DNA of 64,000 nucleotides, from contig NZ_JYDE01000024.1 in assembly GCF_003263515.1 (NCBI RefSeq), positions 1 to 64,000 on the forward strand. Reading direction: 5' to 3'. The translations under genes were made by a program, and so were the position numbers. Position 1 is the first letter of the stretch; every line of letters starts with the position of its first letter. Source of the DNA: Rahnella inusitata. GTDB lineage: Bacteria > Pseudomonadota > Gammaproteobacteria > Enterobacterales > Enterobacteriaceae. This document shows, one piece after another, positions 18,965-26,731 of the stretch. The notes beneath the pieces are model-generated. The model did not search any database, had not been told where the DNA came from, and saw only the letters and a list, made by a program, of their open reading frames with translations.

Positions 18965-19102
18965 GTAAGCTCCCTGAAAAATAACATCTTTTAAGCGTAG
19001 TACATCGGAGCCAACCGGCATGGCCGGGCACAAAAGGCGCGGCACAAGCCGTTATCGTGCGCTAATATTGATGCCTGACTTATGCAAAAAGGTTCATCAA
19101 AA

Positions 19103-19408
19103 ATGATTAAATACAGCGTGTTATACCCAAATATCGAAAACGGAACCTTTGATCACGATTACTATCGCAATGTGCATTTACCGCTGATCAAAAAGAAGAT
19201 GGGGGAATTTTGCCACTCCTACGCCATCGATAAAATTCAGGACAATGCCCCGGCGGACACGCCTTTTGTCGCGGCCTGCCATATCTATTGCCACTCAATG
19301 GAAGACTTCGAGAAAGGCATGAAAGATCACGCAGCAGAGTTTGTGGCTGACGTGGCGAACTTCACTAATATCGAACCCGTTAAAATGATTTTCGATGTAG
19401 TTGTGTGA
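19103..19408 (+). CDS. EthD-family small protein
   Basis: A 101-residue protein resembling the EthD family (dimeric alpha-beta barrel): MIKYSVLYPN, then FDHDYYRNVHLPL with the conserved His/Tyr pattern, then the C-terminal FTNIEPVKM segment. Relatives occur beside redox and degradative enzymes and their reaction is mostly unknown. The start at 19103 is preferred to the ATG at 19082 since AAAGG precedes it and the family begins at this point. It is a lone gene ended by a terminator shared with the convergent HTH gene. Confidence 0.8.
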   Translation: MIKYSVLYPNIENGTFDHDYYRNVHLPLIKKKMGEFCHSYAIDKIQDNAPADTPFVAACHIYCHSMEDFEKGMKDHAAEFVADVANFTNIEPVKMIFDVVV

Positions 19409-19433
19409 TTTTCTGTTCATTCTGTGAAATATA

Positions 19434-19475
19434 AAAAAAGCCATTTCCGTATTCAGTTACGGATAATGGCCTTTT
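19434..19475. terminator. Bidirectional terminator between the EthD and HTH genes
   Basis: GCCATT-TCCGTA pairs with TACGGA-T-AATGGC (12 bp with one bulge), flanked by A7 and T5. Confidence 0.85.
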
Positions 19476-19524
19476 TCACTGAGACTTCGAGGATGTGTTG
19501 TGTCGTTTTGTTTGCACTAAACGA

Positions 19525-19857
19525 TCAATTTGATTTTGTTAGTAATTTTTTAATCGACGTACTTGGTTCCCGCTTAATCGTGTGCAAAAACTCCTGAGCT
19601 TTATCATTAGCCGCATATTCCGCACTGACACCGAAATCCTGCACCATCGCCCACTTTTCGAACATGGCCTCATCACATTCACGCATAAACCACAGCATTC
19701 TTACCGCCGTCACCGCCACCTGTGGAATTTGGGTCACCGTACCGTTTATCCACTTATTTAAGGTGCTCCGTGGCAGTCCCAGCAGAATGCATAACGCGGG
19801 CTGATCGATACCGAGTCTCTGAACATAGTCCAGAAACTCATTTGCGTTATCTGCCAT
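19525..19857 (-). CDS. Small helix-turn-helix protein of unknown role
   Basis: A 110-residue protein. Residues about 8-45 (FLDYVQRLGIDQPALCILLG then LPRSTLNKWINGT) read as a Cro/CopG-like helix-turn-helix, followed by helical sequence with two Trp and a basic tail. The ribosome site is a full AGGAGGT 7 bp before the ATG, which supports a real gene. It is divergent from the autotransporter operon and could regulate it; this is inference from position. I cannot assign a family. Confidence 0.7.
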   Translation of the reverse strand: MADNANEFLDYVQRLGIDQPALCILLGLPRSTLNKWINGTVTQIPQVAVTAVRMLWFMRECDEAMFEKWAMVQDFGVSAEYAANDKAQEFLHTIKREPSTSIKKLLTKSN

Positions 19858-20187
19858 TGCCTTACCTCCTGTTTTCTAAAACCACACGCATTGTACAGGA
19901 ATCTCATAGAGATTTCAGCCTGTCGCTATTCGCTACGAAAACTTTTGAATACGATTCATTTCGACACTGGATTTCGTGTCCACTAGCTACAAATAAGCGC
20001 GCTAAGTGAAACAATTTCATGTAGCGGTATAAGCTTACGTTTCTTGACATAAGTCAAACATGCAGTGGATGTGTGAAGCAAGTCACATTCACCGTATGTA
20101 TGATTTATGAAAAGAGACAATTAAAGCGTTCTGTGAGCGCGTTAATACGTCGCTAACAGATACTTATTTCAATGTGGGAAAAAACTC
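19858..20187. promoter_or_regulatory. Divergent control region between the HTH gene and the autotransporter gene
   Basis: A 330-bp gap. It holds a TTGAC-ATAA-GTCAA palindrome (20044-20057) and the CRP core at 20072-20087. The TTGACA hexamer at 20044-20049 has no convincing -10 at 17 bp. The rest shows no clear feature. Confidence 0.5.
20072..20087 (+). promoter_or_regulatory. CRP site upstream of the autotransporter operon
   Basis: TGTGAAGCAAGTCACA is a perfect TGTGA-N6-TCACA core, 100 bp upstream of the autotransporter ATG. Confidence 0.7.
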
Positions 20188-21393
20188 ATGAAAGCACAGC
20201 TTACAGAACGTAACACTCAGATCATTGCGGCTTACATCGCGGGCAACACCAACAAAATCGAACTGGCTCATTATTTCGGTGTATCGGCTTCGACAATCCG
20301 ACGTGTACTGGCAGGTTTTGCAATGGCTGTGGCTATGGTTCCACTGGCTCAGGCGAGTTTGCTTGATGATGTTAACAATGGCATTAGCTTTCAGGAATTC
20401 ACGGCAAAATGGGAAAGCATGACGTTAAGTCAGCAGCAAACTGAACGTGCACTTCTGCGAGCTGCGGGTGAAGAGAATATTTTACAAGACCTTAGGGACA
20501 ATGTTGCGATACATGCACCCGATGCTATCCCTCAAGCTACACCACAATTATCACCGCAGGCGATCCCACAGGCCATCCCGCAAGCTACGCCACAGTTAAC
20601 GCCGGTCGCGCCTGTTCAGACTGTACAACTGACGCCGCAGGCCATCCCGCAAGCTACGCCGCAGTTAACACCAGTCGCGCCTGTTCAGACGGCACAAGCC
20701 ACGCCGCAGGCTGCGCCACACGCTACGCCGGAGAAAATCCCCTCCAGGGAGCCAGTTCATCCGGACGGTCAGCATTTTACTTCTGAACCACAGGCTCATT
20801 TAGATGGCAAACACAATGTTGAAATCAACCCTGGTCACGCCAATCCTGAAGGCACCCCTGTTGATAACAGAGCCATAGCACAACGCCAACTCACAGCGGA
20901 TAAATACATTTCTGCCAGCCGACAAACCGTAGCGGAAACTACCGCAACCCCTGCCCAACAACCTGTTATCCCTCAGCAGGTTCGTTCAGCTTATTACGAC
21001 AAACAGATCACCGCGCTTAATGCAGAAGCTGAGCAGAACCACGCTGAAGTATTAGCAGAGTCTCATAGCCGCGCAGTGGGCGATGCGCAGACGCTGAGCC
21101 AGGCCAATGACTACACTAATAAGAGATTCTCTGATCTGAAATCTCAGGTTGATGACAACAAGGATCAGGCTAACGCAGGTACCGCTTCTGCTCTGGCCGC
21201 TACCGGTATCCCACAGGTAGAGGCAGGGTCTGATTTCATGGTCGGCGCAGGCGCCGGGACTTATGGTAATCAGTCCGCCATCGCCGTTGGTGTATCGGGA
21301 CACCTGACGGCAAAGACGGTCACCAAACTGGCGGTTTCCGGCGATACGAACAACGGTTTTGGTGCATCTGCCGGCATTGGCTGGAACTTCTGA
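20188..21393 (+). CDS. Short YadA-like trimeric autotransporter with an HTH-like N-terminus
   Basis: A 401-residue predicted surface protein. Residues about 1-43 resemble a resolvase/Hin-type helix-turn-helix (IIAAYIAGNTNKIELAHYFG, then VSASTIRRVL). It runs straight into a hydrophobic stretch (41-56) ending AQA, like a signal peptide. Residues about 108-185 are proline-rich with a 23-residue repeat (PQAIPQATPQLTPVAPVQT core). Residues about 285-330 look coiled-coil. The last 70 are a YadA membrane anchor (NAGTASALAATGIPQ, VGAGAGTYGNQSAIAVGVS, ending in Phe). No YadA head domain is seen. It heads an operon with the lipoprotein gene. The usual extended signal region of large autotransporters is absent; the HTH-like segment stands in its place. 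Confidence 0.82.
   Translation: MKAQLTERNTQIIAAYIAGNTNKIELAHYFGVSASTIRRVLAGFAMAVAMVPLAQASLLDDVNNGISFQEFTAKWESMTLSQQQTERALLRAAGEENILQDLRDNVAIHAPDAIPQATPQLSPQAIPQAIPQATPQLTPVAPVQTVQLTPQAIPQATPQLTPVAPVQTAQATPQAAPHATPEKIPSREPVHPDGQHFTSEPQAHLDGKHNVEINPGHANPEGTPVDNRAIAQRQLTADKYISASRQTVAETTATPAQQPVIPQQVRSAYYDKQITALNAEAEQNHAEVLAESHSRAVGDAQTLSQANDYTNKRFSDLKSQVDDNKDQANAGTASALAATGIPQVEAGSDFMVGAGAGTYGNQSAIAVGVSGHLTAKTVTKLAVSGDTNNGFGASAGIGWNF
20569..20706 (+). repeat. 69-bp tandem repeat in the autotransporter stalk
   Basis: Two near-identical 69-bp units begin at 20569 and 20638 (CAGGCCATCCCGCAAGCTAC...), encoding a 23-residue proline-rich unit, with degenerate partial copies on each side. Substitutions are mostly synonymous. 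Confidence 0.85.
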
Positions 21394-21442
21394 TTGTTCA
21401 TGCGGCTGGCTCAGTCCGGGCTGGCCGCCTTTAATGTGAGAA

Positions 21443-21865
21443 ATGACTATGACTAAATTTTTCGTACTGACCGCCGTTATTTTGCTTGCCGGGTGTTCAT
21501 CTCAGGCTTCAAGAATGGCCGATTGTCAGGCTCAGGGTGTGTCTCGCGATGCATGTTATATCGCTGAACAAAACCGTCAGACCAGTATTACCGCTGCCGC
21601 AGAAAAACAGGCAATGGAAAATGCCGCTAAACAGTATGCACAGGCGACGTCTAAGGTCGTTAAAGTCCGCATCGCCGGTGTCGCGTTGAAAATCTATCCT
21701 GCCGATAAGCAGTGCTATGTCGATGGCGTAGCTGCAGCGATGACCGAAGATAACGTCGACGCGACCACCTATAAGCAGGGTTTCTACGATGTTATCCATT
21801 ACAAGCGCACCCACAAAATTGTGTTGCTCAATAAAGGACAGATTATCGGGCGAGCCAAAGGATGA
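21443..21865 (+). CDS. Predicted outer-membrane lipoprotein of the autotransporter operon
   Basis: A 140-residue protein with a lipoprotein signal: FFVLTAVILLAGC, lipidated Cys18, Ser at +2 (outer-membrane sorting). The mature part has two more Cys in the N-terminal 22 residues, a helical Ala/Gln-rich stretch (about 45-70) and a compact C-terminal domain with one Cys. No family recognised. It starts 49 bp after the autotransporter stop and overlaps the next gene by 4 bp. The layout recalls Salmonella sadA-sadB, where a lipoprotein assists a trimeric autotransporter, but SadB is an inner-membrane protein and this one is not predicted to be. An ATG six bases further on is an alternative start. 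Confidence 0.75.
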   Translation: MTMTKFFVLTAVILLAGCSSQASRMADCQAQGVSRDACYIAEQNRQTSITAAAEKQAMENAAKQYAQATSKVVKVRIAGVALKIYPADKQCYVDGVAAAMTEDNVDATTYKQGFYDVIHYKRTHKIVLLNKGQIIGRAKG

Positions 21866-22107
21866 ATAGACAGCATTCTGACCAGTTCCGTCACCTTCCC
21901 CCTGACCAGCAATACGCCTGTCTGCTGATGCTCAGACGGCTCGAAGAAACGCAGTTACCGGCAGGCGTGAACTGTCTGGCTTTTTCGGTGGTCATGCAAA
22001 ATGGTCATATGGCGACACTCAGTAAATTCGATGTAAAACCGGATGAAATCTCTGTGGTCGTGAGCTGGGATAAAGACCGTCAGCTCACACAAGCACTTCC
22101 GCTATGA
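21862..22107 (+). CDS. Conserved-looking 81-residue protein, unknown function
   Basis: A soluble protein (MNRQHSDQFRHLPPDQQYAC...) with a mixed alpha-beta look and no signal peptide or motif I recognise. Its ATG overlaps the lipoprotein stop (ATGA), so translation is coupled, which supports it being real. It is the last gene before a clear terminator. Cytoplasmic by sequence. Confidence 0.65.
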   Translation: MNRQHSDQFRHLPPDQQYACLLMLRRLEETQLPAGVNCLAFSVVMQNGHMATLSKFDVKPDEISVVVSWDKDRQLTQALPL

Positions 22108-22160
22108 ACAGCAATGAAACACGTAGTTAATTGTCCTGACAGGTCTTTAGATTTTAAACA

Positions 22161-22195
22161 GCGCGCCCGACGTTCTACCGGCGTGCTTTTTTTTT
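22161..22195 (+). terminator. Terminator of the autotransporter operon
   Basis: GCGCGCC pairs with GGCGTGC (7 bp, one G-T) around a 12-nt loop and is followed by nine T residues. Confidence 0.85.
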
Positions 22196-22231
22196 GCATC
22201 CGTTAAAAGTGTCGCTTTGCAGGCAACATTA

Positions 22232-22259
22232 TTGACGTGAGAAGTGAGTCGGTCATACT
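22232..22259 (+). promoter_or_regulatory. Sigma-70-like promoter before the basic orphan gene
   Basis: TTGACG, a 16-bp spacer, then CATACT. The start point would give a leader of about 105 bp. Confidence 0.45.
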
Positions 22260-22371
22260 GCATTCGAAAAATAGCCCTGATGAACGGTGCCCACTACATT
22301 CATCTTCAAACGCGGTGGAAAGCATTATGTTTTCACTCAAGAAACCTTTTCCTTATCTCAAGTGACAACTG

Positions 22372-22899
22372 ATGAAAACCACAAAGACTCTTACTCAAGG
22401 CCAACTGAAAAAAGTGCGCAGGCGGGAACGTCTGGCGGCGATGACGCCGGGTGAACGTAAAGCGAATGATAAGTACAGAGCGGAGAGTAAAGCGCAGGCA
22501 AAAGCGCAGAAGACCTCCCCTGTCGCCAACGCCCCCTCTTTAGCCCCGCAAGATGTGCAGGAATCAAATCCGGGAGTTATCCCTGGAGACATTCCAAACC
22601 ATTATCAGGGAAAACCTGCTGTTCATCTGACTGGCGAGGCCGACCGTCAGACTCTCGCCTATCGCCCCCTCATCGCAGTGCAAAAACTTCAGGGCTCCTC
22701 CGCTCAGGATGAGGAAAAAATACCCGAAGCCTACCACTACAAGCCACGCAAAGTTCGTGCAGGTGCCGAGGGGGATTTTGACCGTTATTGGAACGACGCT
22801 GTAAAGAAGAAGCTTAATCCTTACGTGTACGTTGAAGAAATCACTGCACGCCGTAAAGCAGAAAAATTAACCGAACAAGCGAAACTGGCTGCTGATTGA
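22372..22899 (+). CDS. Basic 175-residue protein, unknown function
   Basis: No family recognised and no signal peptide. The N-terminal 50 residues are strongly basic and helical (QLKKVRRRERLAAMTPGERK), the middle (50-75) is Pro/Ala-rich, and the C-terminal 60 residues have a compact aromatic-basic segment (YHYKPRKVRAGAEGDFDRYW) and a charged helix. The ribosome site is poor (CAAGTGACAACTG). It follows the autotransporter operon terminator with its own possible promoter, so it is a separate unit. The N-terminus would suit nucleic-acid binding, but that is a guess. Confidence 0.6.
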   Translation: MKTTKTLTQGQLKKVRRRERLAAMTPGERKANDKYRAESKAQAKAQKTSPVANAPSLAPQDVQESNPGVIPGDIPNHYQGKPAVHLTGEADRQTLAYRPLIAVQKLQGSSAQDEEKIPEAYHYKPRKVRAGAEGDFDRYWNDAVKKKLNPYVYVEEITARRKAEKLTEQAKLAAD

Positions 22900-23216
22900 A
22901 AATCACAGGTTCTGTACCTCGATACCGACTCCCAGGATTCTCTGCTTCAGAGGATCCTAACTGCATTTCATCCCCACCAACTCTCGCCAGTCACTACACT
23001 TTCAATACCCATTGCCCTAATTAATTGATGAGTCTGTTCAAAAATTTGCGTTTGTAACCCTGGCGTCATGCGCGGAGGATGGAATCTCTTGCTCATCACG
23101 GCGCAGACCACCGCGCAGGAGTCAATGTGGGATTTCTCAACGAATTTTTCTCGCGCATTTTTGGCAGTACATCGGTCGAAAAAGCGCAACGAACACCACC
23201 ACATGAGGAGTTGAAA
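22900..23216. other. Gap before wrbA
   Basis: A 317-bp stretch. It has an imperfect palindrome near 22932-22956 (AGGATTCTCTG with CAGAGGATCCT) without a T-run, perhaps marking the end of the orphan gene. The open frame continuing upstream of wrbA to 23079 shows no ribosome site. Nothing else is evident. Confidence 0.4.
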
Positions 23217-23816
23217 ATGGCAAAAGTACTGGTTCTCTATCATTCCATGTATGGTCATACTGAAACGATGGCGCAAAGCATTGCCGAAGGTGCCCGCAGC
23301 GTTCCCGGCGTTGAAGTAACGGTAAAACGCGTGCCGGAAACCATGCCAGAGGAAGCTTTTAAAGCGGCTGGCGGTAAAACCGGACAAACAGCGGACATTG
23401 CATCACCGGGCGAACTCGCCGATTACGATGCCATTATTCTCGGTACCCCAACCCGCTTTGGTAACATGACCGGGCAAATGCGTAATTTCCTCGACCAGAC
23501 CGGTGGACTGTGGGCGAAAGGTGCGCTGGCCGGTAAAGTCGCCAGTGTATTTACCTCAACAGGTACAGGCGGCGGGCAGGAGATGACCATCACCTCCACC
23601 TGGACCACTCTTGCCCATCACGGGATGATCATCGTTCCAATCGGTTACACCACGCCGGAACTGTTTGATATCTCGCAGGTTCGCGGTGGCACGCCTTACG
23701 GTGCATCAACCATCGCCGGTGGCGACGGTTCGCGTCAGCCAAGCGCTGAAGAGCTGCGGATCGCCGTGCATCAGGGTAAACATGTCGCGACCATTACCCG
23801 CAAGCTGGTGAGTTAG
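23217..23816 (+). CDS. wrbA: NAD(P)H:quinone oxidoreductase WrbA
   Basis: FMN-dependent two-electron quinone reductase of 199 residues, the usual size. The flavodoxin-like phosphate loop is [12 protein letters not shown], the flavin contacts are in GTPTRFGNM and [11 protein letters not shown], and [12 protein letters not shown] and the C-terminal ARG-type loop ([17 protein letters not shown]) fit WrbA. AGGAG precedes the ATG. Protects against oxidative and quinone stress. Single gene. Confidence 0.96.
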   Translation: MAKVLVLYHSMYGHTETMAQSIAEGARSVPGVEVTVKRVPETMPEEAFKAAGGKTGQTADIASPGELADYDAIILGTPTRFGNMTGQMRNFLDQTGGLWAKGALAGKVASVFTSTGTGGGQEMTITSTWTTLAHHGMIIVPIGYTTPELFDISQVRGGTPYGASTIAGGDGSRQPSAEELRIAVHQGKHVATITRKLVS

Positions 23817-23831
23817 TCTTCCCGAAAGCAG

Positions 23832-23852
23832 AAGGCGCAGAACTTGCGCCTT
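23832..23852 (+). terminator. Hairpin after wrbA
   Basis: AAGGCGCA and TGCGCCTT form a perfect 8-bp stem with a 5-nt loop, 15 bp past the wrbA stop. There is no T-run, so it may act as an mRNA end-protector. A second stem, CATCGCG/CGCGATG, lies at about 23875-23903. Confidence 0.55.
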
Positions 23853-23966
23853 ACATGCCCTTCACTTATGAATCCATCGCGACGCTCACATCACCGCGAT
23901 GGATTTTGCATTCATGACAAGATTTCCCCGTAACGCAGAGGCACTGACGCCGGGCTATGCAGAACG

Positions 23967-23994
23967 AAAAAAAACGGCCCTTTCGGACCGTTTT
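23967..23994 (-). terminator. Terminator of the EF-G paralogue gene
   Basis: On the minus strand a 10-bp stem with one mismatch (AAAACGG...CCGTTTT) is followed by an eight-T run. It lies 31 bp past the stop. Confidence 0.85.
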
Positions 23995-24025
23995 GTATCA
24001 GACGCAAAGTACACGTTTGAGATCT

Positions 24026-26128
24026 TTAACCCCGCGACGCGATGATATTTTCCGCGACGTTACGAGGTGCCTCAGCGTAGTGGTTGAACTCCATGCTATA
24101 GGTTGCACGACCCTGCGACATGGAGCGTAATACGGTGGAATAACCGAACATCTCAGAGAGCGGCACTTCGGCTTTGATGATTTTACCGCCGCCGCCCGCA
24201 ATCTCGTCCATGCCCTGCACCGTGCCGCGACGGGAGGATAAATCGCCCATCACGCCACCGGCGTACTCTTCCGGAGTTTCCACTTCCACTTTCATCATCG
24301 GCTCAAGAATAACCGGATCCGCCTGTCTGGCCGCTTCTTTGAATCCAAAGATGGCCGCCATTTTGAACGCCATTTCCGAAGAATCGACCTCATGGTACGA
24401 GCCGAAGGTCAGCGTGACTTTCACATCCACCACCGGATACCCGGCCAGAATGCCGTTGTTCAGGGCTTCCGTGACGCCTTTCTCGACGGCCGGAATAAAC
24501 TCACGCGGCACCACGCCGCCCTTAGTGGCATCGGCGAACTGGAAACCCGTCCCTGCCGGTAACGGTTCAAGCGTAAAGACCACATGGCCGTACTGCCCTT
24601 TACCGCCGGACTGACGCACAAACTTGCCGTCCACATCTTTGACCGTTTTACGCACCGTCTCCCGATACGTGACCTGCGGTTTACCGATGTTGGCCTCCAC
24701 GCCGAACTCGCGTTTCATGCGGTCAACAATGATTTCCAGATGCAACTCACCCATCCCGGAAATGATCGTCTGGCCGGACTCTTCGTCAGTCCGGATTCGG
24801 AACGACGGATCCTCTGACGCCAGCCTGGAGAGCGCAATGCCCATCCGTTCCTGATCGGCTTTGGTCTTCGGCTCGATGGCCTGCGAAATCACCGGATCCG
24901 GAAACTCCATGCGCACCAGCGTGATGATGTCGGTCGGATCGCATAACGTTTCACCGGTGGTGACATCCTTCAGCCCGACGCACGCCGCAATATCACCGGC
25001 GCGGATTTCGTCGATTTCAATCCGGTCATTAGCGTGCATCTGCACAATACGGCCAATGCGTTCTTTTTTACCGCGAACCGGGTTGTAAACACTGTCGCCT
25101 TTTTTCAGCACGCCGGAATACACACGTACAAACGTCAGCTGACCGACATACGGATCCGTCATCAGTTTGAACGCCAGCGCCGAGAACTTCTCGCTGTCGT
25201 CTGAATGGCGGAAAATTTCGTTGCCGTCTTCATCAGTCCCTGCGATCGGCGGAATATCCAGCGGTGAAGGCATCAGTTCGACCACGGCGTCGAGCATGCG
25301 CTGCACGCCTTTATTCTTGAATGCGCTGCCGCACAGCATCGGCTGGATTTCGCCGGCGATAGTGCGAATACGCAGACCCTCGGTGATTTCATCCTCGGTC
25401 AGCGCGCCTTCTTCGAGATATTTATCCATCAGCGCATCCGTCGCTTCGGCGGCGGCCGAAACCATTTTTTCGCGCCACTCTTCTGCCTGCGCCTGCAACT
25501 CTGCCGGGATCGGCGCGTAGCTGAACGTCATGCCCTGAGTTGCGTCATCCCACAAGATGGCGCGCATTTTGCGCAGATCGACCACGCCGGTGAAATGCTC
25601 CTCGCTGCCGATCGGGATAACAATCGGGACAGGATTGGCTTTCAGGCGATCAACCATCATCTGGCGCACCCGGAAGAAATCTGCGCCCTGACGGTCCATT
25701 TTGTTGACGAAGGCCAGACGCGGCACTTTGTATTTATTCGCCTGACGCCAGACGGTTTCAGACTGCGGCTGCACGCCGCCGACCGCGTCATACACCATCA
25801 CGGCACCGTCGAGTACGCGCATGGAACGTTCCACCTCAATGGTGAAATCCACGTGCCCCGGCGTGTCGATAATGTTGATGCGATGTTCATCAAACGAATG
25901 ATCCATTCCGCGCCAAAAACAGGTCACAGCCGCCGACGTAATGGTGATGCCGCGTTCCTGTTCCTGAGCCATCCAGTCCGTGGTCGCACCGCCGTCATGC
26001 ACTTCGCCCAGCTTATGGTTCATGCCGGTATAAAAAAGAATACGCTCGGTGGTCGTGGTTTTACCTGCGTCGATGTGTGCTGAGATACCGATATTGCGGT
26101 AGCGCTCGATTGGCGTTTTGCGAGCCAT
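24026..26128 (-). CDS. Second elongation factor G (EF-G paralogue)
   Basis: A 700-residue translational GTPase with all EF-G domains. G-motifs are intact: AHIDAGKT (P-loop), RGITITSAA (switch I), DTPGHVDFT (switch II), NKMD and GSAFKN. Domain IV keeps the [10 protein letters not shown] loop. It is clearly EF-G1-like in length and layout, yet many positions differ from the near-invariant enterobacterial FusA (for example [17 protein letters not shown] and AVTCFWRGM). No rpsL, rpsG or tuf gene is next to it, so this is not the str operon copy. AAGGACG precedes the ATG. It is divergent from an ArsR regulator gene across a palindrome. It may give conditional elongation or inhibitor tolerance; function is inferred. 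Confidence 0.9.
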   Translation of the reverse strand: MARKTPIERYRNIGISAHIDAGKTTTTERILFYTGMNHKLGEVHDGGATTDWMAQEQERGITITSAAVTCFWRGMDHSFDEHRINIIDTPGHVDFTIEVERSMRVLDGAVMVYDAVGGVQPQSETVWRQANKYKVPRLAFVNKMDRQGADFFRVRQMMVDRLKANPVPIVIPIGSEEHFTGVVDLRKMRAILWDDATQGMTFSYAPIPAELQAQAEEWREKMVSAAAEATDALMDKYLEEGALTEDEITEGLRIRTIAGEIQPMLCGSAFKNKGVQRMLDAVVELMPSPLDIPPIAGTDEDGNEIFRHSDDSEKFSALAFKLMTDPYVGQLTFVRVYSGVLKKGDSVYNPVRGKKERIGRIVQMHANDRIEIDEIRAGDIAACVGLKDVTTGETLCDPTDIITLVRMEFPDPVISQAIEPKTKADQERMGIALSRLASEDPSFRIRTDEESGQTIISGMGELHLEIIVDRMKREFGVEANIGKPQVTYRETVRKTVKDVDGKFVRQSGGKGQYGHVVFTLEPLPAGTGFQFADATKGGVVPREFIPAVEKGVTEALNNGILAGYPVVDVKVTLTFGSYHEVDSSEMAFKMAAIFGFKEAARQADPVILEPMMKVEVETPEEYAGGVMGDLSSRRGTVQGMDEIAGGGGKIIKAEVPLSEMFGYSTVLRSMSQGRATYSMEFNHYAEAPRNVAENIIASRG

Positions 26129-26244
26129 ATAACGTCCTTACTGGTTGATGGCTAAGTTGGCGGGGAGTGTTTTCACGGCCCGTCACAAAGTTCTGGGTTG
26201 TCGATCATAAGTAATAAAATTCTTAACACGGAGAGTATACTACA

Positions 26245-26268
26245 ATTGTACGAGTATATTCGTACAAT
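26245..26268. promoter_or_regulatory. 24-bp palindromic operator between the EF-G paralogue and arsR-type genes
   Basis: Perfect 9-bp arms, ATTGTACGA and TCGTACAAT, around GTATAT. It lies in the 250-bp divergent gap, 117 bp from the EF-G start and 110 bp from the regulator start. This is the expected size for an ArsR dimer site. Confidence 0.75.
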
Positions 26269-26377
26269 AAGTTTTTCTATCGATGAAATCGGTGGGACGT
26301 CGTCACGTTGTACAGTGAAGGAGGGATACGTTATATTGCGCGGCCGCCGATAAATGCACATTCATGAGGATAAGCCA

Positions 26378-26731
26378 ATGATAGCCAACCACCCTGAGCG
26401 CGAGCAGATCCGCCTCGAAAATGTGCTGACGGCGCTGGGAAATCCGCTGCGCCTGGCAGTCGTTCGCACGCTGGCCAAAGGCGGTGAACATCCCTGCGGC
26501 ACCCTGTTGCAGGGTTTATCGAAATCGACGCTCACGCATCACTGGCGTGTGCTGCGTGACAGTGGCGTTATCTGGCAACGTCCGGACGGACGCGCGAATT
26601 TACTCTCTTTGCGCCGCGACGATCTCGACGCCCGCTTCCCCGGCCTGCTTGATTCCCTGCTGAACGCCATCGAATCCGACGGCATCACGCTGGAATCCAC
26701 ACAGAAGCATATCTCCGAGCAACACCTTTAG
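26378..26731 (+). CDS. ArsR-family transcription regulator
   Basis: A 117-residue winged-helix regulator: ENVLTALGNPLRLAVVRTLA opens the domain, and the recognition helix is in LSKSTLTHHWRVLRDSGV, followed by the wing WQRPDGRANLLSLRRDDL. The metal-binding ELCVC motif of classic ArsR is absent (GEHPCGTLL has one Cys), so it probably senses something other than arsenite. I chose the ATG at 26378 because GAGG lies 8 bp before it. It is divergent from the EF-G paralogue with a shared palindrome, so autorepression and control of the EF-G gene are likely. Confidence 0.85.
   Translation: MIANHPEREQIRLENVLTALGNPLRLAVVRTLAKGGEHPCGTLLQGLSKSTLTHHWRVLRDSGVIWQRPDGRANLLSLRRDDLDARFPGLLDSLLNAIESDGITLESTQKHISEQHL

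Noticed and set aside
19858..20187. Sigma-70 promoter at TTGACA (20044)
   Set aside because: No acceptable -10 hexamer at 16-18 bp; the hexamer is part of a palindrome.
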